NCBI GenBank assembly: GCA_015680685.1
Contig: MNCI01027120.1
Coordinates: forward strand, 548,820 to 612,819
DNA: 64,000 bases
Reading direction: 5' to 3'
DNA from: Gnetum montanum
Taxonomy: Eukaryota; Streptophyta; Gnetopsida; Gnetales; Gnetaceae
Positions within the stretch are counted from its first letter, which is position 1. Each line of letters begins with the position of its first letter. The position numbers and the translations under genes were made by a program. A model generated the notes under the pieces. That model was not told where the DNA came from, ran no database searches, and saw nothing but the letters and a program-made list of their open reading frames with translations. Shown one piece after another: positions 1-10,197 of the stretch.

Positions 1-215
1 AGACTTTCGGGCCCCAGAAATGCATCAAAACGTGCCAGAATTGAGCGTCCAGACCCCCAAGGACCTTCCCCAAGGTCCCAGTAGCTCTTGGGTACCCAAA
101 AATCAATTTTTGACCTTAAAATAAAGCATTTTCATATGTATACGCTGGGTACATTTTTGGCTTACGCTGGCATGCTATACGCTTACGCTGGCATCCTCTA
201 CGCTCAGCATCCACA

Positions 216-335
216 GCGTATACGCCCAGCGTATACGCCCAGCGTATACGCCCACCCCACAGCGTATACGCTAGCAAATGTAACACTTGTAAATTAAATC
301 CGGCTTGATGTAGCGTATACGCCCAACGTATACGC
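216..335. repeat. Palindromic promoter array (GCGTATACGC)
   Basis: The perfect 10-bp palindrome GCGTATACGC occurs at 216-225, 229-238, 242-251, 262-271 and 313-322, with a one-base variant at about 326-335. Three copies are spaced exactly 13 bp apart. Shorter related pieces lie at 138-200. The array ends about 40 bp upstream of the TATA box, as expected for upstream promoter elements in an LTR U3. Confidence 0.85.
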
Positions 336-376
336 CCACGTGTCTCCCAACCCGATTTTCCCAAAAACCCTTCCCC

Positions 377-385
377 TATAAAAAG
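377..385 (+). promoter_or_regulatory. TATA box of LTR-like fragment
   Basis: TATAAAAAG follows the palindromic array and precedes a region with no upstream-type repeats. Position and context fit an LTR core promoter. Confidence 0.6.
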
Positions 386-852
386 CCTAGTTTTCCGCAT
401 TTTCAAAAGGGGGGGACAAAATTTCTAACAGAGAAAACCCAGAGCAATTACGCTGCAAACCAGAGCCGGGGCCTTTCGTCCGCCTTGTGTCAAAGCCACA
501 ACTGCGTTTGGACCGGTGCACTTTGTAATCAATTCTCAATACAAAACAGTTTACATTTTGCCCAGATTTATTGCAGTTTTCTTTGTTTTCCAGTTTACGT
601 TTGCGGGCTCATTTACGTTATCGTTCTTGTTTACGGTTTACATTTAACGTGCATTGTTTACGTATAACCCAACGTGTTGTAGCGGCAAACATTGGGGAAG
701 TCCTTGTTTGATCCGCGTGCGGACCATTCAAGGCACTCTGCCTTCGTCCGTTCCAGCTTGCCCTCAAGCGGAGGCAGGGTCGACTGTGCTTGTCCATAGA
801 TCTTTCGGTGCTCGTAACATTCCAGCCTTGCACCGACGATTTCGGTCGGTAC

Positions 853-1130
853 AATAGGTCCAATGATATCTAACCCCCATCGTTGAATTGGCCAAGTGAT
901 CTGAGTACTATGCAACTCTATTGGCGATACATGTATGAGGTTACTATGTCGTTGGCTCATGTCATAATGCTTACGATTTTGCATATAGTCACTTTTCATA
1001 TGGGGCTAGTAGTAACCTAAGCACCTAATGTTAGCATCCATGGCTCTTGGTCCTATATGCCCTCCACAAACACCCTTGTGAACCTCCTGTAGGACTATTC
1101 TAGCTTTAATTTTACTTAAGCAATTTAGTA
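853..1130 (-). pseudogene. Integrase zinc-binding and core start (Ty3/gypsy relic)
   Basis: Conceptual translation on the minus strand gives the zinc-binding pattern around EVHKGVCGGHIGPRAM and GYY-stop-PHMKSDYMQ, then the start of the catalytic core with QRWGLDIIGPIV. The usual tryptophan of the YWP motif is replaced by a stop, consistent with TGG to TAG. Homology ends at about 853. The rest of the open frame toward 658 does not look like integrase. This is the 5' third of an integrase-coding region, not a functional gene. Confidence 0.8.
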
Positions 1131-1483
1131 ATATACCATTATAGATTGTTGACATTATGTGTTATCACCTATGGTGACATATTGCTTCAATATTTTTCAT
1201 ACAATGTTCTTTTGTGTGGTAGTCAGGCTTGTGAAGACTCACCATGATTAAGATAAATTTTGATATCATCAAACCACTCGCTAGCAGGAGCAGTATGGAT
1301 GATGCCTACAAAGGTATCCTTAGTGTTTTGTATGATGGGAATAGCATAGTCCACGGTTAAGGTGGAAAAATTACTGAACACATCTAGTGTCATACTGAGA
1401 GCTAATGTTGTAATTGCATTGACTATCACATTCTCATTTCGAGGTACATGTTAGATATCAATGTTTGCAAACTATTGTAAAAA

Positions 1484-1765
1484 TTATTTTCTTAGGTCAT
1501 AGTATAATTGTAAGTGTTTGACTTTACATGCATAGAATTCTCTTACTTGATTAACCACAAGTTGGGAATCACCTTTAATCATTAAGCATCTAGTTCCTAG
1601 ATCATGAGCTACCATCATTCCCCTAATCAAACCTTTGTACTTTTCTATGTTGTTAGTACACATGAACTTAAAATGATAGGTGAAAGGTTGGATTTGACTA
1701 GATGGAAATGTTATGATGGCAACAACACTAGCTTCATGGGTAGTTGAAGCTCTGTAAAAGTGCAT
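1484..1765 (-). pseudogene. RNase H domain, Tat-type second RNase H (relic)
   Basis: An uninterrupted frame of 93 codons carries CTNNIEKYKGLIRGMMVAHDLG and then LMIKGDSQLVVNQV, typical of the plant-type RNase H (RVT_3-like) fold. The acidic residue of EKY and the aspartate of GDSQ correspond to catalytic positions in this family. It degrades the RNA strand of RNA/DNA hybrids during reverse transcription. A further piece at 1223-1429 (MIVNAITTLALSMTL...) matches the usual linker between this domain and integrase. The surrounding frames are broken. Confidence 0.75.
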
Positions 1766-2262
1766 GAGTGCCTCATAACACTCAAGTACATAGCTAATAG
1801 TATAAATATGCTCATCGGGAAACTCAAGATCTATGGCTACTTGGTCATCAATAGGTGAAACGGTAAGTTATATAGCTATAGCTCAACATTTAGTTGAAGA
1901 GCAAGAGATGTAACAAAGGTCAAACTCTATGGTTATGGCTTTTCATTAGGCTATATAGTTACTCTCATAGATATTGATTGTTATGGATCTAAGCACATTA
2001 TCTTTGCAAATGACATTGACTTGGCTTCTAAAGAGGTAGTGTCTCTACTTCTTCAATGAGAAGACTAGTGCCAGAGGATACTTCTCCACTTTGGTGTATC
2101 AGGTTTCATGGGCAATTAATGCATGGTTAAGATAGTATACTAGCATTTCTGCTTCATCATCTCATTTTTAATAGATTAGAGAGGTAATGGATGTGTTAGA
2201 GATGACCAAGTAGATGTAAAAAAGTATACCTTCTTACAAAGGATAGACTATTGGTAGTTGTG

Positions 2263-3110
2263 TCAACTCTTGCTTAAGATTTTCAAGGCCTCTTGGCATT
2301 GAGCCATACACTTATAGTGAATCCCTTTCTTAAGCAAGTGTTGCATGGGTTGTAACTTATCCATAAGCTTGATAATAAACCTACAAATAAATTGTAATCT
2401 ACCTTGCAATCCTCTAACCTCCTTAAAGTTGGCAAGTGATGCTAATTTGGATATGATCTTAACCTTATTAGGATTGACATGTATCCCTGCTTTAGATACC
2501 AAAAAGCCAAGCATCTTTTTGGTCTTAACACTGAAGACATACTTCTTAGGATTGAGCCCAATCTCATATTTGAGGCATGGTTTAAGCACAAGATCTAGGT
2601 CATTACCTCTTTGGAATTAATGGCTATGTCATCTATGTAATCATTAAGCAAACTTAGCATGTAATTGCTAAAGATATAACTCATGGCTTGTTGATAAGTT
2701 GCTCCTACATTCTTAAGGCTGAAGGACATCATTATATAAATAAAGGTCCCCAAAGTGGTCATGAAGGTTGTGCTAAGTTGGTGCTTTGGGTTGATCCTAA
2801 TTTGGTTGTATCTCGAGAACCCATCCATAAAGGATAATAAGGCATGTCTAGCCATGGTATCGATGAGCTAATCAATACTAGGAAATGGAAAGTCATCCTT
2901 AATAGTTGCTTTATTCAGGTCTCAAAAATCAATGCAAATATAGATACTTCCATTTTTCTTAGGGACTACCACTATGTTGGAAACCCATTCTGTGTAGTTA
3001 ACAACCCTAATGAAACTAGCTTAGTAGAGCTTCAAGATCTCATCACGAACTTCCAAGGCCAAATCAAGTCTTCCCTTATGTACTGTTTACTTAATTAGTA
3101 TAATGCTAGG
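2263..3110 (-). pseudogene. Reverse transcriptase domain (Ty3/gypsy relic)
   Basis: From 5' to 3' on the minus strand: an N-terminal part with VVPKKNGSIYICIDF and DDFPFPSID near 2860-3000, the palm with FMDGFSRYNQIRINP and the catalytic YIDD box (NDYIDDIAIN) at 2595-2855, and the thumb and connection with NPKKYVFSVKTKKMLGFLVS and VRGLQGRLQFICRF at 2263-2589. The pieces lie in different frames and carry stops, so this is a pseudogene. The order and spacing match Ty3/gypsy RT. Confidence 0.85.
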
Positions 3111-3560
3111 GTCTAATATGATGTTATGTTGTACTAAGTATGGGTCTAGTATTGGCATATCTTTATATGACCAGGCAAAGGCCTTAATGTGCCTTGTGGG
3201 ACTTTGGTGATGTCTTGAGCTTGTTGAGGTTCCATTGAGGAACTTAGTTTAAGGGTTTTCTCCTCACCACTCTGTGTTGTGACAAGAACCTCAACTAGAG
3301 AGTCTTCAATTATGTCACCTGCCTCTAAGTCAAGGGTTTTTACTAGGTTTTCAGGCCACTCTAGAGGTTTCTCTATTTAGGCTATGTAGTCAACAAGAGT
3401 TTAAGGATTAAGATCTAGGCAATTAGGGTCAATATACAATTTTACATCACCATGAGGTCCACTTAGACTCAAAGGTAAAATGATCAACTCCCAAGTACTC
3501 ATACTTTAATCTTGCATGTCAACTAAAAGCATATTAAGTGGCATCTAGGTAAAAATGAAT
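3111..3560 (-). other. Upstream part of the Tat-like pol, poorly conserved
   Basis: The minus strand continues to give broken open stretches such as a peptide around LEWPENLVKTLDLEAGD, compatible with the protease-to-RT linker of the same element. No aspartic protease active site could be read with confidence. Confidence 0.35.
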
Positions 3561-4130
3561 AAATAATGCTAAAAAAAGCTATAAAAATCATGCAAATACA
3601 TAATATTCTAGTGCAAAAAAAGTCACCCAAGACTATAAAGCAAGCAAAAAAAGTGCACTAAGGGCTAAATAAAGGTCAAAAAAGGGGGGAAATACAAGAA
3701 ATAAGGCTACAAATGGCCAACAAGAATCATGGTTTTGTTAGTTTTGGGCCTTGATAGGCCATGATGCTAATTTAAGGCCATAGTGGGCCATGGTCACATG
3801 GTGCCAAATAATGGTCAAGGAAGGCCAAATCCCACTATTTGATTCCAATCAAAGGCTAAACATGGGAAAATAAAATAGATAAGGGAAGTATAAGGCTATG
3901 TAAAGGCTATAAGGGTTAATAATGCAACATAAGGTCAAAAAAGCAAGTTAAATCATATAGTAAAGCATGCTATCTAGGGTCATTCATGGCTATTTATAAG
4001 TTAAAAGAGGATGATTTTTGCTAGTTTTAGGCCTTAGTCGGCCATGGTTCAGGGCTGAAGAGTAGTTAGATGGATTTAGACATCAGTAAGGGTTGTTTCT
4101 GGGCTATTTGGGCCTAAAAAACAAGAGTTT
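3561..4130. other. Non-coding, A-rich sequence
   Basis: A-rich DNA with repeated GGCCATG and AAGGCCA words, for example around 3770-3830 and 4030-4060. No gene or element terminus is visible. It may be leader sequence of the Tat-like element. Confidence 0.4.
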
Positions 4131-5068
4131 CCATGCTAAGCTCCCCTTCTAGGGGAGTATGTTCATCTGGAGGGTTCCAAGGGGCTAAGGTTTGATGCAT
4201 TTTGTTCAATTTTGGGCATGTTCCAAGGGGCTAAGGTTTGATGCATTTTTTTCAATTTTTGGCATGTAGTTGCATTCCTAGGATTGTCGAAGCTATTGGG
4301 CATTGCACAAGGTTAAAAGCTATCAATTTTAAGGTTATTTGATGCATTTTCAAGGTTATCCCCTTGTTTTCACATTGAACCCCCCTTCCATGGGGCTGTG
4401 TCAACGTGGAAGATTCCAAGGGGCTAATTTTTGACAAATTGTGATCAATTTTGAGCATGCATGTGCATTTCCAAGGTTGCTAGGGTTGCTAGACATCACC
4501 CAAGGTCAAATGTTGTTAATTTTAAGGCCATTTTATTAGTTTTTTCGGTTACCCCCTTGTTTCTATGGTAATACCCCTTTCCAAGGGCTTTTTCAAGGTG
4601 GAGGATCCCAAGGCGCTAATTTTTGATAAATTTTAATCAGTTTTGGGCATGCATGTGCATTCCCAAGGTTGTCAAAGCTACTAGACATTCCCCAACATCA
4701 AAAGTTGCTAATTTTTAAGGTTTTTTAATAGGTTTTTTAGGTTACCCCCTTTCTTCCATGTTCATCGCCCCTCCAGGGGGTGTGTCAGCATGGAGGAATC
4801 CAAGGGGTTGATTTTTGATGAATTTTGACTAGTTATGGACATGCATGTGCATTCCTATGGTTTCTAGAGTTTTTGGGCATTGCCCAAGGTCAAAATTGGT
4901 TAATTTTAAGATTTTTTGATCATTTTATGGAGCTACCCCCGTACTTCCATGCTAAGCCCCCCCTCCAAGAGGGTGTGTCAACGTGGAGGATCCCAAGGGA
5001 CTAATGTTCTCACAAATGTTAATAAGTTTTGGGCATGCATGTGCATTCCTAGGGTTGTCGAAGTTGTT
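4131..5068. repeat. Tandem repeat, about 195-bp unit, five diverged copies
   Basis: Five head-to-tail copies can be aligned by eye on three landmarks. These are a C-run/G-run hairpin core at about 4144, 4381, 4573, 4770 and 4961, the word GGGCATGCATGTGCATTCC or variants, and an AATTTTAAGG tract. Spacing is about 190-197 bp except between the first two, where a 46-bp internal duplication adds length. The array ends at the single N at 5069. It sits upstream of the Tat-like pol. Tat-lineage elements are known to carry tandem repeats in untranslated regions, so it may belong to that element. Confidence 0.8.
4175..4266. repeat. 46-bp direct duplication inside the satellite
   Basis: Positions 4175-4220 and 4221-4266 are adjacent near-identical copies beginning TTCCAAGGGGCTAAGG. 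They lengthen the first satellite unit. Confidence 0.85.
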
Positions 5069-5069
5069 N

Positions 5070-6170
5070 CCATGAAGGTGAGAACCAAAGGGATTATCAA
5101 CTACCAAAGGTCATAGAGGGGTAGCAAGGCTCTCAATGCAAGAACTATGGTTACTAGAGGTTGGGGAAGAGGATTTTTTTTATGTTATACCCCCTTAAAC
5201 CCCCATGTTGGCCCCATACTAGATGGCATGGAGGGGGATTCACCAACATGGGGTATAATACAAGGTTGCAAAGTTGGCTTGTTTGAATGAAAGAGATAGG
5301 TTATTGAAGGCTATACAGAAGTATAAAGTCAAACATGGTAACTGGGTGGTCAATTTATATAGCTAGGTTGTCGATTTATGGAAATTTTATACCATTTTCC
5401 ATCCATCCATGCTAGGTTCAAGGTGCTTAGCATGGATGAGGCCTTCCCCTAGTGGAAAACCATTGAATCAAAAATCTTTGGCCACTTTCAACTAGGTTTT
5501 CTAATGTTTAGATGTTGTTGGGAACGATTAGATAGGCTTTTGGTCATGTGGGCTCCTTCTAGGGGTTAGATCTAGGTGTAGTGGGTAGTGGGACATATGA
5601 ATGGGGGTTACCTCCNCAAGTAGAAACTACTAAAAATGGAAAGAAAGTTAGCTTTTTATGTTTTTTAAGGGTGGAAGACATGCTTCAATGTTGAATATCA
5701 TACCCCCAATGTGAATGCATGTGGGTTGAGGCTTGGGTGTGGTTCTATGTGTTGAAGAAATCAAGCCCCAATGTTGACATAACTACCAACCCAAAAAGTA
5801 GAATGTGTGATGCCACAGGGTAAGGCCTGTGGTTTTACAAATTTAAAAAGTAAAAATTTAAGATAAGAAAAGGTATTTGTTCCCCCTCCCCCCTCCCACC
5901 CACACCCCCCACTGCCCCTCGCCCCAACCAGTGCCCCCCCCCAACCCCCTCTCACTCCCAACATGGAGGATACTTCCCCCCTTTAGACTTTAGTGTATGT
6001 GGAGTTTCCATACACAGAATTAGCAAGTTGGGGTTTGGGTGTGGAAACGTTGGGTTTATGTGTTTTTAATGCCAAAACTTATGAAAACTCATCATAAGAT
6101 ACCATTCTATCAATCAATGTAGTGGAGAAGAGCCTTTGCATTCATTTTGTAGTAGATCTTGTCAACCTTC
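5070..6170. other. Non-coding repeat-derived sequence with two single-N joins nearby
   Basis: The sequence has several C-run/G-run hairpin words, for example around 5190-5250 and 5410-5450, similar in style to the satellite upstream. Single Ns at 5069 and 5616 mark joins. Nothing coding is supported. Confidence 0.4.
5882..5949. repeat. C-rich tract (G-quadruplex potential on minus strand)
   Basis: At least six runs of four or more C occur within about 70 bp, separated by 2-8 bases. The complementary strand therefore has repeated G-runs able to form a G-quadruplex. The Gly-rich frame on the minus strand is a by-product of this composition. A similar tract lies at 33446-33488. Confidence 0.8.
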
Positions 6171-7562
6171 AATGATAAAGCTTCTCTTCTCTCTTCTAGC
6201 CAGCGTTGAGGCTATGCCCTCTTTAGATTTCAAGTCTCCTCCCAACATTGATCATCAATATGAAGAAAAACAGCAAAAATCCACACATTCAAGCATTAGA
6301 TAAGGCTAAAAAATGGTTTCTACCTTTCCCAAGGCTATTTCCATCCAAGGGACCTCCTCATCAGTTCCAAGGTAGGCCATTCTTTGCCTTTTCATGGTAT
6401 TCTAGCCATTTTATTGCTTTTCTTGGTAGAAACAAGTCATTTGTTTCAAGATCTAGTCAAAAGGAGTTAGTAAAGTCGAATCATAACAAAATCCACCATC
6501 ATGTTTTGGCCATTTTCATGTGGATCTAGGGCTATTTTGCTATTTTTTCCTAAGTAAATAAGATTTTTGAAATTAGGCTTGCTTTCTCAAGTGTTTTTTT
6601 CTAAAAATCTCATGTTGGGGTTGTTTTTCTTAGATCTAGGGCTAAGCATTCATTAAAATCAAATTATAATGACATCCTACCCCCTTATTTTGATGCATTT
6701 TGTAATGGGTTGATATTGGTTTGGCTATTTTGACTATAATCTATGGTTATATAATGTCAAATTTGTGTTTTTTTTATGCTTTTTGGTTCAAAAAAGCAAG
6801 TTATGTTGTGTATTTCTTATTAGAAAAATGGATTAATTTTTGCAAAATTTAATGTTTTGGATTTTTAGTTTTATATTCAACCTTTGAAATGGCTATGGTC
6901 TTGTTTAATTTGGAGTTGTATTGGTCATGTTATTTTTAAAATTTTCATCAACATTAATGAATTTTTATTGAGCCTAGGTGCATAGGGCTCAATTCAAAAT
7001 TTCAAACAATGGTGAAATCATTCCATTTAGAGCCCGAATAAATTTTTTGCTATGTTTTGTACAAGAATGGTTACAAGTTTTTGGTTGTAATAGTGATGGT
7101 TAGAAAGTTCATGATTTCAAGGTTCCTTCTATGTGGAATCACTAAAATCAAAGCTAAGATGAATTTTTTATGACTTTTTTAATAAGGTTATGTTAATTGG
7201 TCTAAATTTTGTTGTAGCACTTTACCCCCTTAAGGATGGATGTGGTTGTCATAGCTGGCATTGTCAACTTCTAGGCTCCTAGGGATTATAAATTATGTTG
7301 TAAATTTTTTTATGTCTTTTTTTTAAAAAAGGTTTTTACTATTTTTAGTAAGCTTTTAACTTATTCTTATTATGGCCACTTTTTCTATGTTTTGATGCTT
7401 TTTCTAAATGCATGTTCTGGGCTAAGGCATAATATGTTTATTATTTATTTTTATTTTTTGTGAATTTTCTTAAGAAAATTTAAACCTACACCCTAGACCT
7501 TTTTATGGGAGCTAATTTCACCTGTGTAAAATTTGTTAAGAAATTCTAATTGTTGAAAAATT
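6171..7562. other. AT-rich sequence, one unrecognised 93-codon frame
   Basis: A frame at 6248-6529 (+) begins MIINMKKNSKNPHIQALDKA and has no family I recognise. It may be the start of the same broken coding relic seen at 7563-9039. The rest is AT-rich with many T-runs and no visible gene. Confidence 0.3.
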
Positions 7563-9039
7563 ATGCTAATGTTATTTTTTTATATACTTTCCCCCTATAG
7601 GGTCTTGCTCAATCCAGTGCTCATTGTGGTTGAGCTAGTTGGCATTCTTTGCTTCCTCGATCAACCTATGAACCACACCCCTCTCCCTAACTTGACATTA
7701 AAAATGATGTCAGCATTGTTCCACCCAGGGGAAATGGATTTCCTTGCCTATCTTCTCCAACACTTTAGTATGATGATGTGATCACACTTGTTTGAGGAGG
7801 TGGCTACAGTTATCATGGAGACTTTGCTACTTGAGTCTACATGTCTAATTGCTCAATTCATAACTGATGGACTGGAGACCTGAGGTGTAGGAGAGCTAGT
7901 GGATTTCATCAATTCATGGTACCTTTGAAATATCTGGAGCATGCCATACTATTCATTATACAACATGAATAATACTCTAATGGTGGCACAAAGAGTCCAC
8001 TCTTTATTCTAGAATCCTCCAAGAACTATGTATCAATTATAGGGGTAAGCACAACTGTTATAGGTTTTAATATTTTGGTTTTATCTAGTTTAATCTTCTC
8101 TCTTCTAACTTGTTGATTTTATATGTGTCCTGTAGGTATAGGTTCAATGATCAACGTTTAATCAAGAATGATCAAACCTTGATGGTGGCCCATACTTCAT
8201 TGAATGAATTCACCAAAGGTCCCAAGATTAGACATGTTGTTTTTGAATAGGTAAGGGGGGAGCTTGATGAATATCCAACCAAATTTGACCCAGTTTACAA
8301 GAAGTATGTGTCTACCAAAATAGTACATAGTTGGTGGATATCCCCTAAGGATATTAAGAGATATGGGTATCACTGCTAGGGCCTCTACACAAGCTTCTCC
8401 AAGCAAGAAGAAGAAGAGTCAGAAATAGAGTATGTTGTTATGATAAAGATTTTATGATTACTTAGGCTTTAATTGATTAATTACATTTTATGGCTAAAAC
8501 ATAGTTGCATTGACGCCAAACACTTGTTTTTTGCTTATAAGGCCTTCCACTTTTGCAAACGTTATCATACCCCTCATCAAATGTTCTACAAAGAACCTCA
8601 TGCCAAAGTTCAATGAGGTGGGACCAACACAGAAATGGTTGAGAGAATGCATTTGAAGACATTCAACTAAACATTACTCATGTAGGTTTACTTAAGATCT
8701 TCATGGTGCCCAACCCTATCATCTTTTCTGCAAAGATGCTAAACAGCATTGACTCTTTTGATGAAAGAGCCGAAGTGTTTTGCACCATAGTATGGGGAGA
8801 ATCTATCACTATTTCCATTAGTGCATCTACCTTCCATGAATTATTTGGTGTTCTCATTAATAGGATGATAGTTGCCACTAAATCAATGAAGGAGGTAGGC
8901 CACCATGTAGAGGTTGAGGAATGGCTTGATGCTACTAAGGGCCACTCCAATCTTGCTTACAGTAGCTTTACAAACCCTAATGCAAAAGGGTCTTATCCCT
9001 TGTTCAGATCTAGGGTATTTCCTAAATTATTATCACAAA
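7563..9039 (+). pseudogene. Broken coding relic of unknown family
   Basis: Plus-strand open pieces at 7563-7781, about 8140-8420 and 8703-9053 have balanced amino-acid composition. They include runs such as MDFLAYLLQHF, WISPKDIKRYGYH and TIVWGESITISISASTFHEL. A possible intron with a TGTAG acceptor lies at about 8044-8135. The pieces are separated by stops and frame changes. They sit just upstream of a gypsy RT on the same strand, where gag or an accessory frame would be expected, but I see neither a gag motif nor a zinc knuckle. The 8703-9053 piece faintly recalls putative plant transposon domains. Function cannot be assigned. Confidence 0.35.
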
Positions 9040-9052
9040 AGAAGATGATTTG

Positions 9053-9640
9053 AACCAGCTATGGAAACTAAAATGAAGAAGTTATTACAAGCTGAAATCA
9101 TATATCTAGTCTAATATTCAACATGGCTTGCTAATCTAGTACTAGTAAGAAAGAAGAATGGTGATATTAGACTTTGTGAAAATTTTAGAAATTTGAATTA
9201 AGCCTCAGAAAAAGATAAATATCCACTTCCTAAAATTAATGAGATGTTGATTAAAGTATCAAGTTATCAGGTATATTCTATCTTAGATGGATTTTCAGGT
9301 TATAATTAGATCATGGTAGATAAAGGTAATAGATATAAAACAACATTTATCACCAAGTTGGGAACTTTTTCTTACCAAAGAATGCCATTTGGATTATCAA
9401 ACATTGGAGCTACTTTTCAAAGAGAAATGGATTTAGTCGTTAAAGGTTTAATAGGTGAGTTTGTTGTAGTTTATTTGGATGATATTACTATCTTTTCAAT
9501 AAAGAAGGAAGATCATATTGATCTTCTTGAATAAGTTTTTAAAAAATCTTATGAGTATGGTATTTCATTAAATCCAAAAAAAATGTATCTTTGGGGATAA
9601 TTTTGGAAGTTTACTAGGCCATGTAATTTTTCAAGAAGGA
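9053..9640 (+). pseudogene. Reverse transcriptase (gypsy relic)
   Basis: Conserved RT blocks in order are LVRKKNGDIRLCENFRNLN, KYPLPKINEM, SILDGFSGYN-stop-IMVDKGNRYKTTF, QRMPFGLSNIGATFQREMD and the catalytic box VVVYLDDITIFS at about 9462-9500, followed by a frameshifted thumb. The catalytic YLDD is intact, but stops replace residues such as the Q of GYNQI. The frame at 9313-9534 is the longest intact part. Confidence 0.9.
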
Positions 9641-9889
9641 ATTTCTATAGATAATTCTTGAATTCAAGCTATACCGAATATTGAGCATCCTACATTAGAT
9701 CTTTCTTTGGAAAGATATATTTCATTATGAAATTTATCCTTGGATTCACCGAAATCACTAAACCTTTGATGCATATGCTAAAGAAAGATGTCTTAGCAAA
9801 GAAAACATCAAAACTAGAGAGAGCATTAGTAGAAATTAAGCAAGCTATTCAAGAAGCTCCATACTTGGAAAAGCCAAAATTAAAAGATG

Positions 9890-10170
9890 ACTTTTGATTA
9901 TATACTTTTACTTCAAATAATTCAATTGCTACTATCTTAACTCAAAAAGATAAAGGTCAAGATGAACTGATTGGATTTTTTGGGTATCAGTTGAAAGGTT
10001 TAGAGCTAACTTATTCAAACTTAGAGAAACAAGCATTTGCAGTTATTAAGGCACTTCAACATTTCAAATATTACATGGAAAGCTTGTTAGTTCATATTAT
10101 GATAATAGAGCCTACAATCAAACAATTCTTAGCCCAAAATGAAATTGGATTAAAAAGAGGGAAGTAGTTC
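9890..10170 (+). pseudogene. RNase H of gypsy relic
   Basis: Following the RT, peptides LYTFTSNNSIATILTQKDKG, IGFFGYQLKGLELTYSNLEK and QAFAVIKALQHFKYYMES match the RNase H block of Ty3/gypsy polyproteins (SRxLxxxExxYsxxEKExLAvvxAlxxfRhYL). The first catalytic aspartate of the usual DAS motif is read as TSN, so the active site is probably lost. Confidence 0.75.
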
Positions 10171-10197
10171 ATAAAGCTTCAAAATTTTAGATTTTCA

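Larger units (their letters stand above)
1..850 (+). mobile_element. LTR-like fragment with promoter (left end outside window)
   Basis: This stretch looks like an LTR read on the plus strand. It has a repeat-rich upstream part, a TATA box at 377-385, and a pyrimidine-rich transcribed-looking part that follows. It abuts the minus-strand integrase relic at about 853, where integrase homology stops abruptly just after its WGLDIIGPI motif. I cannot see the left end, a clear primer site or target duplications. The GC-rich part at about 680-850 may be internal sequence of the same element. No coding region is supported here. Confidence 0.5.
853..3560 (-). mobile_element. Decayed Ty3/gypsy pol, Tat-like lineage
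   Basis: Read on the minus strand, the order is RT (about 3110 to 2263), a connection region, an RNase H (1765-1484), a linker (1429-1223) and an integrase N-terminal part (1130-853). An RNase H of the CTNN...EYKGLI...GDSQLVVNQV type between the RT block and integrase is known from the Tat lineage of plant Ty3/gypsy elements. Many stops and frameshifts show it is dead. The 3' part of integrase is lost at about 853, where an unrelated LTR-like piece begins. Gag is not recognisable. LTRs of this copy were not identified. Confidence 0.8.

Noticed and set aside
5761-5964. Gly-rich 67-codon frame
   Set aside because: Composition follows from the C-rich tract on the other strand.
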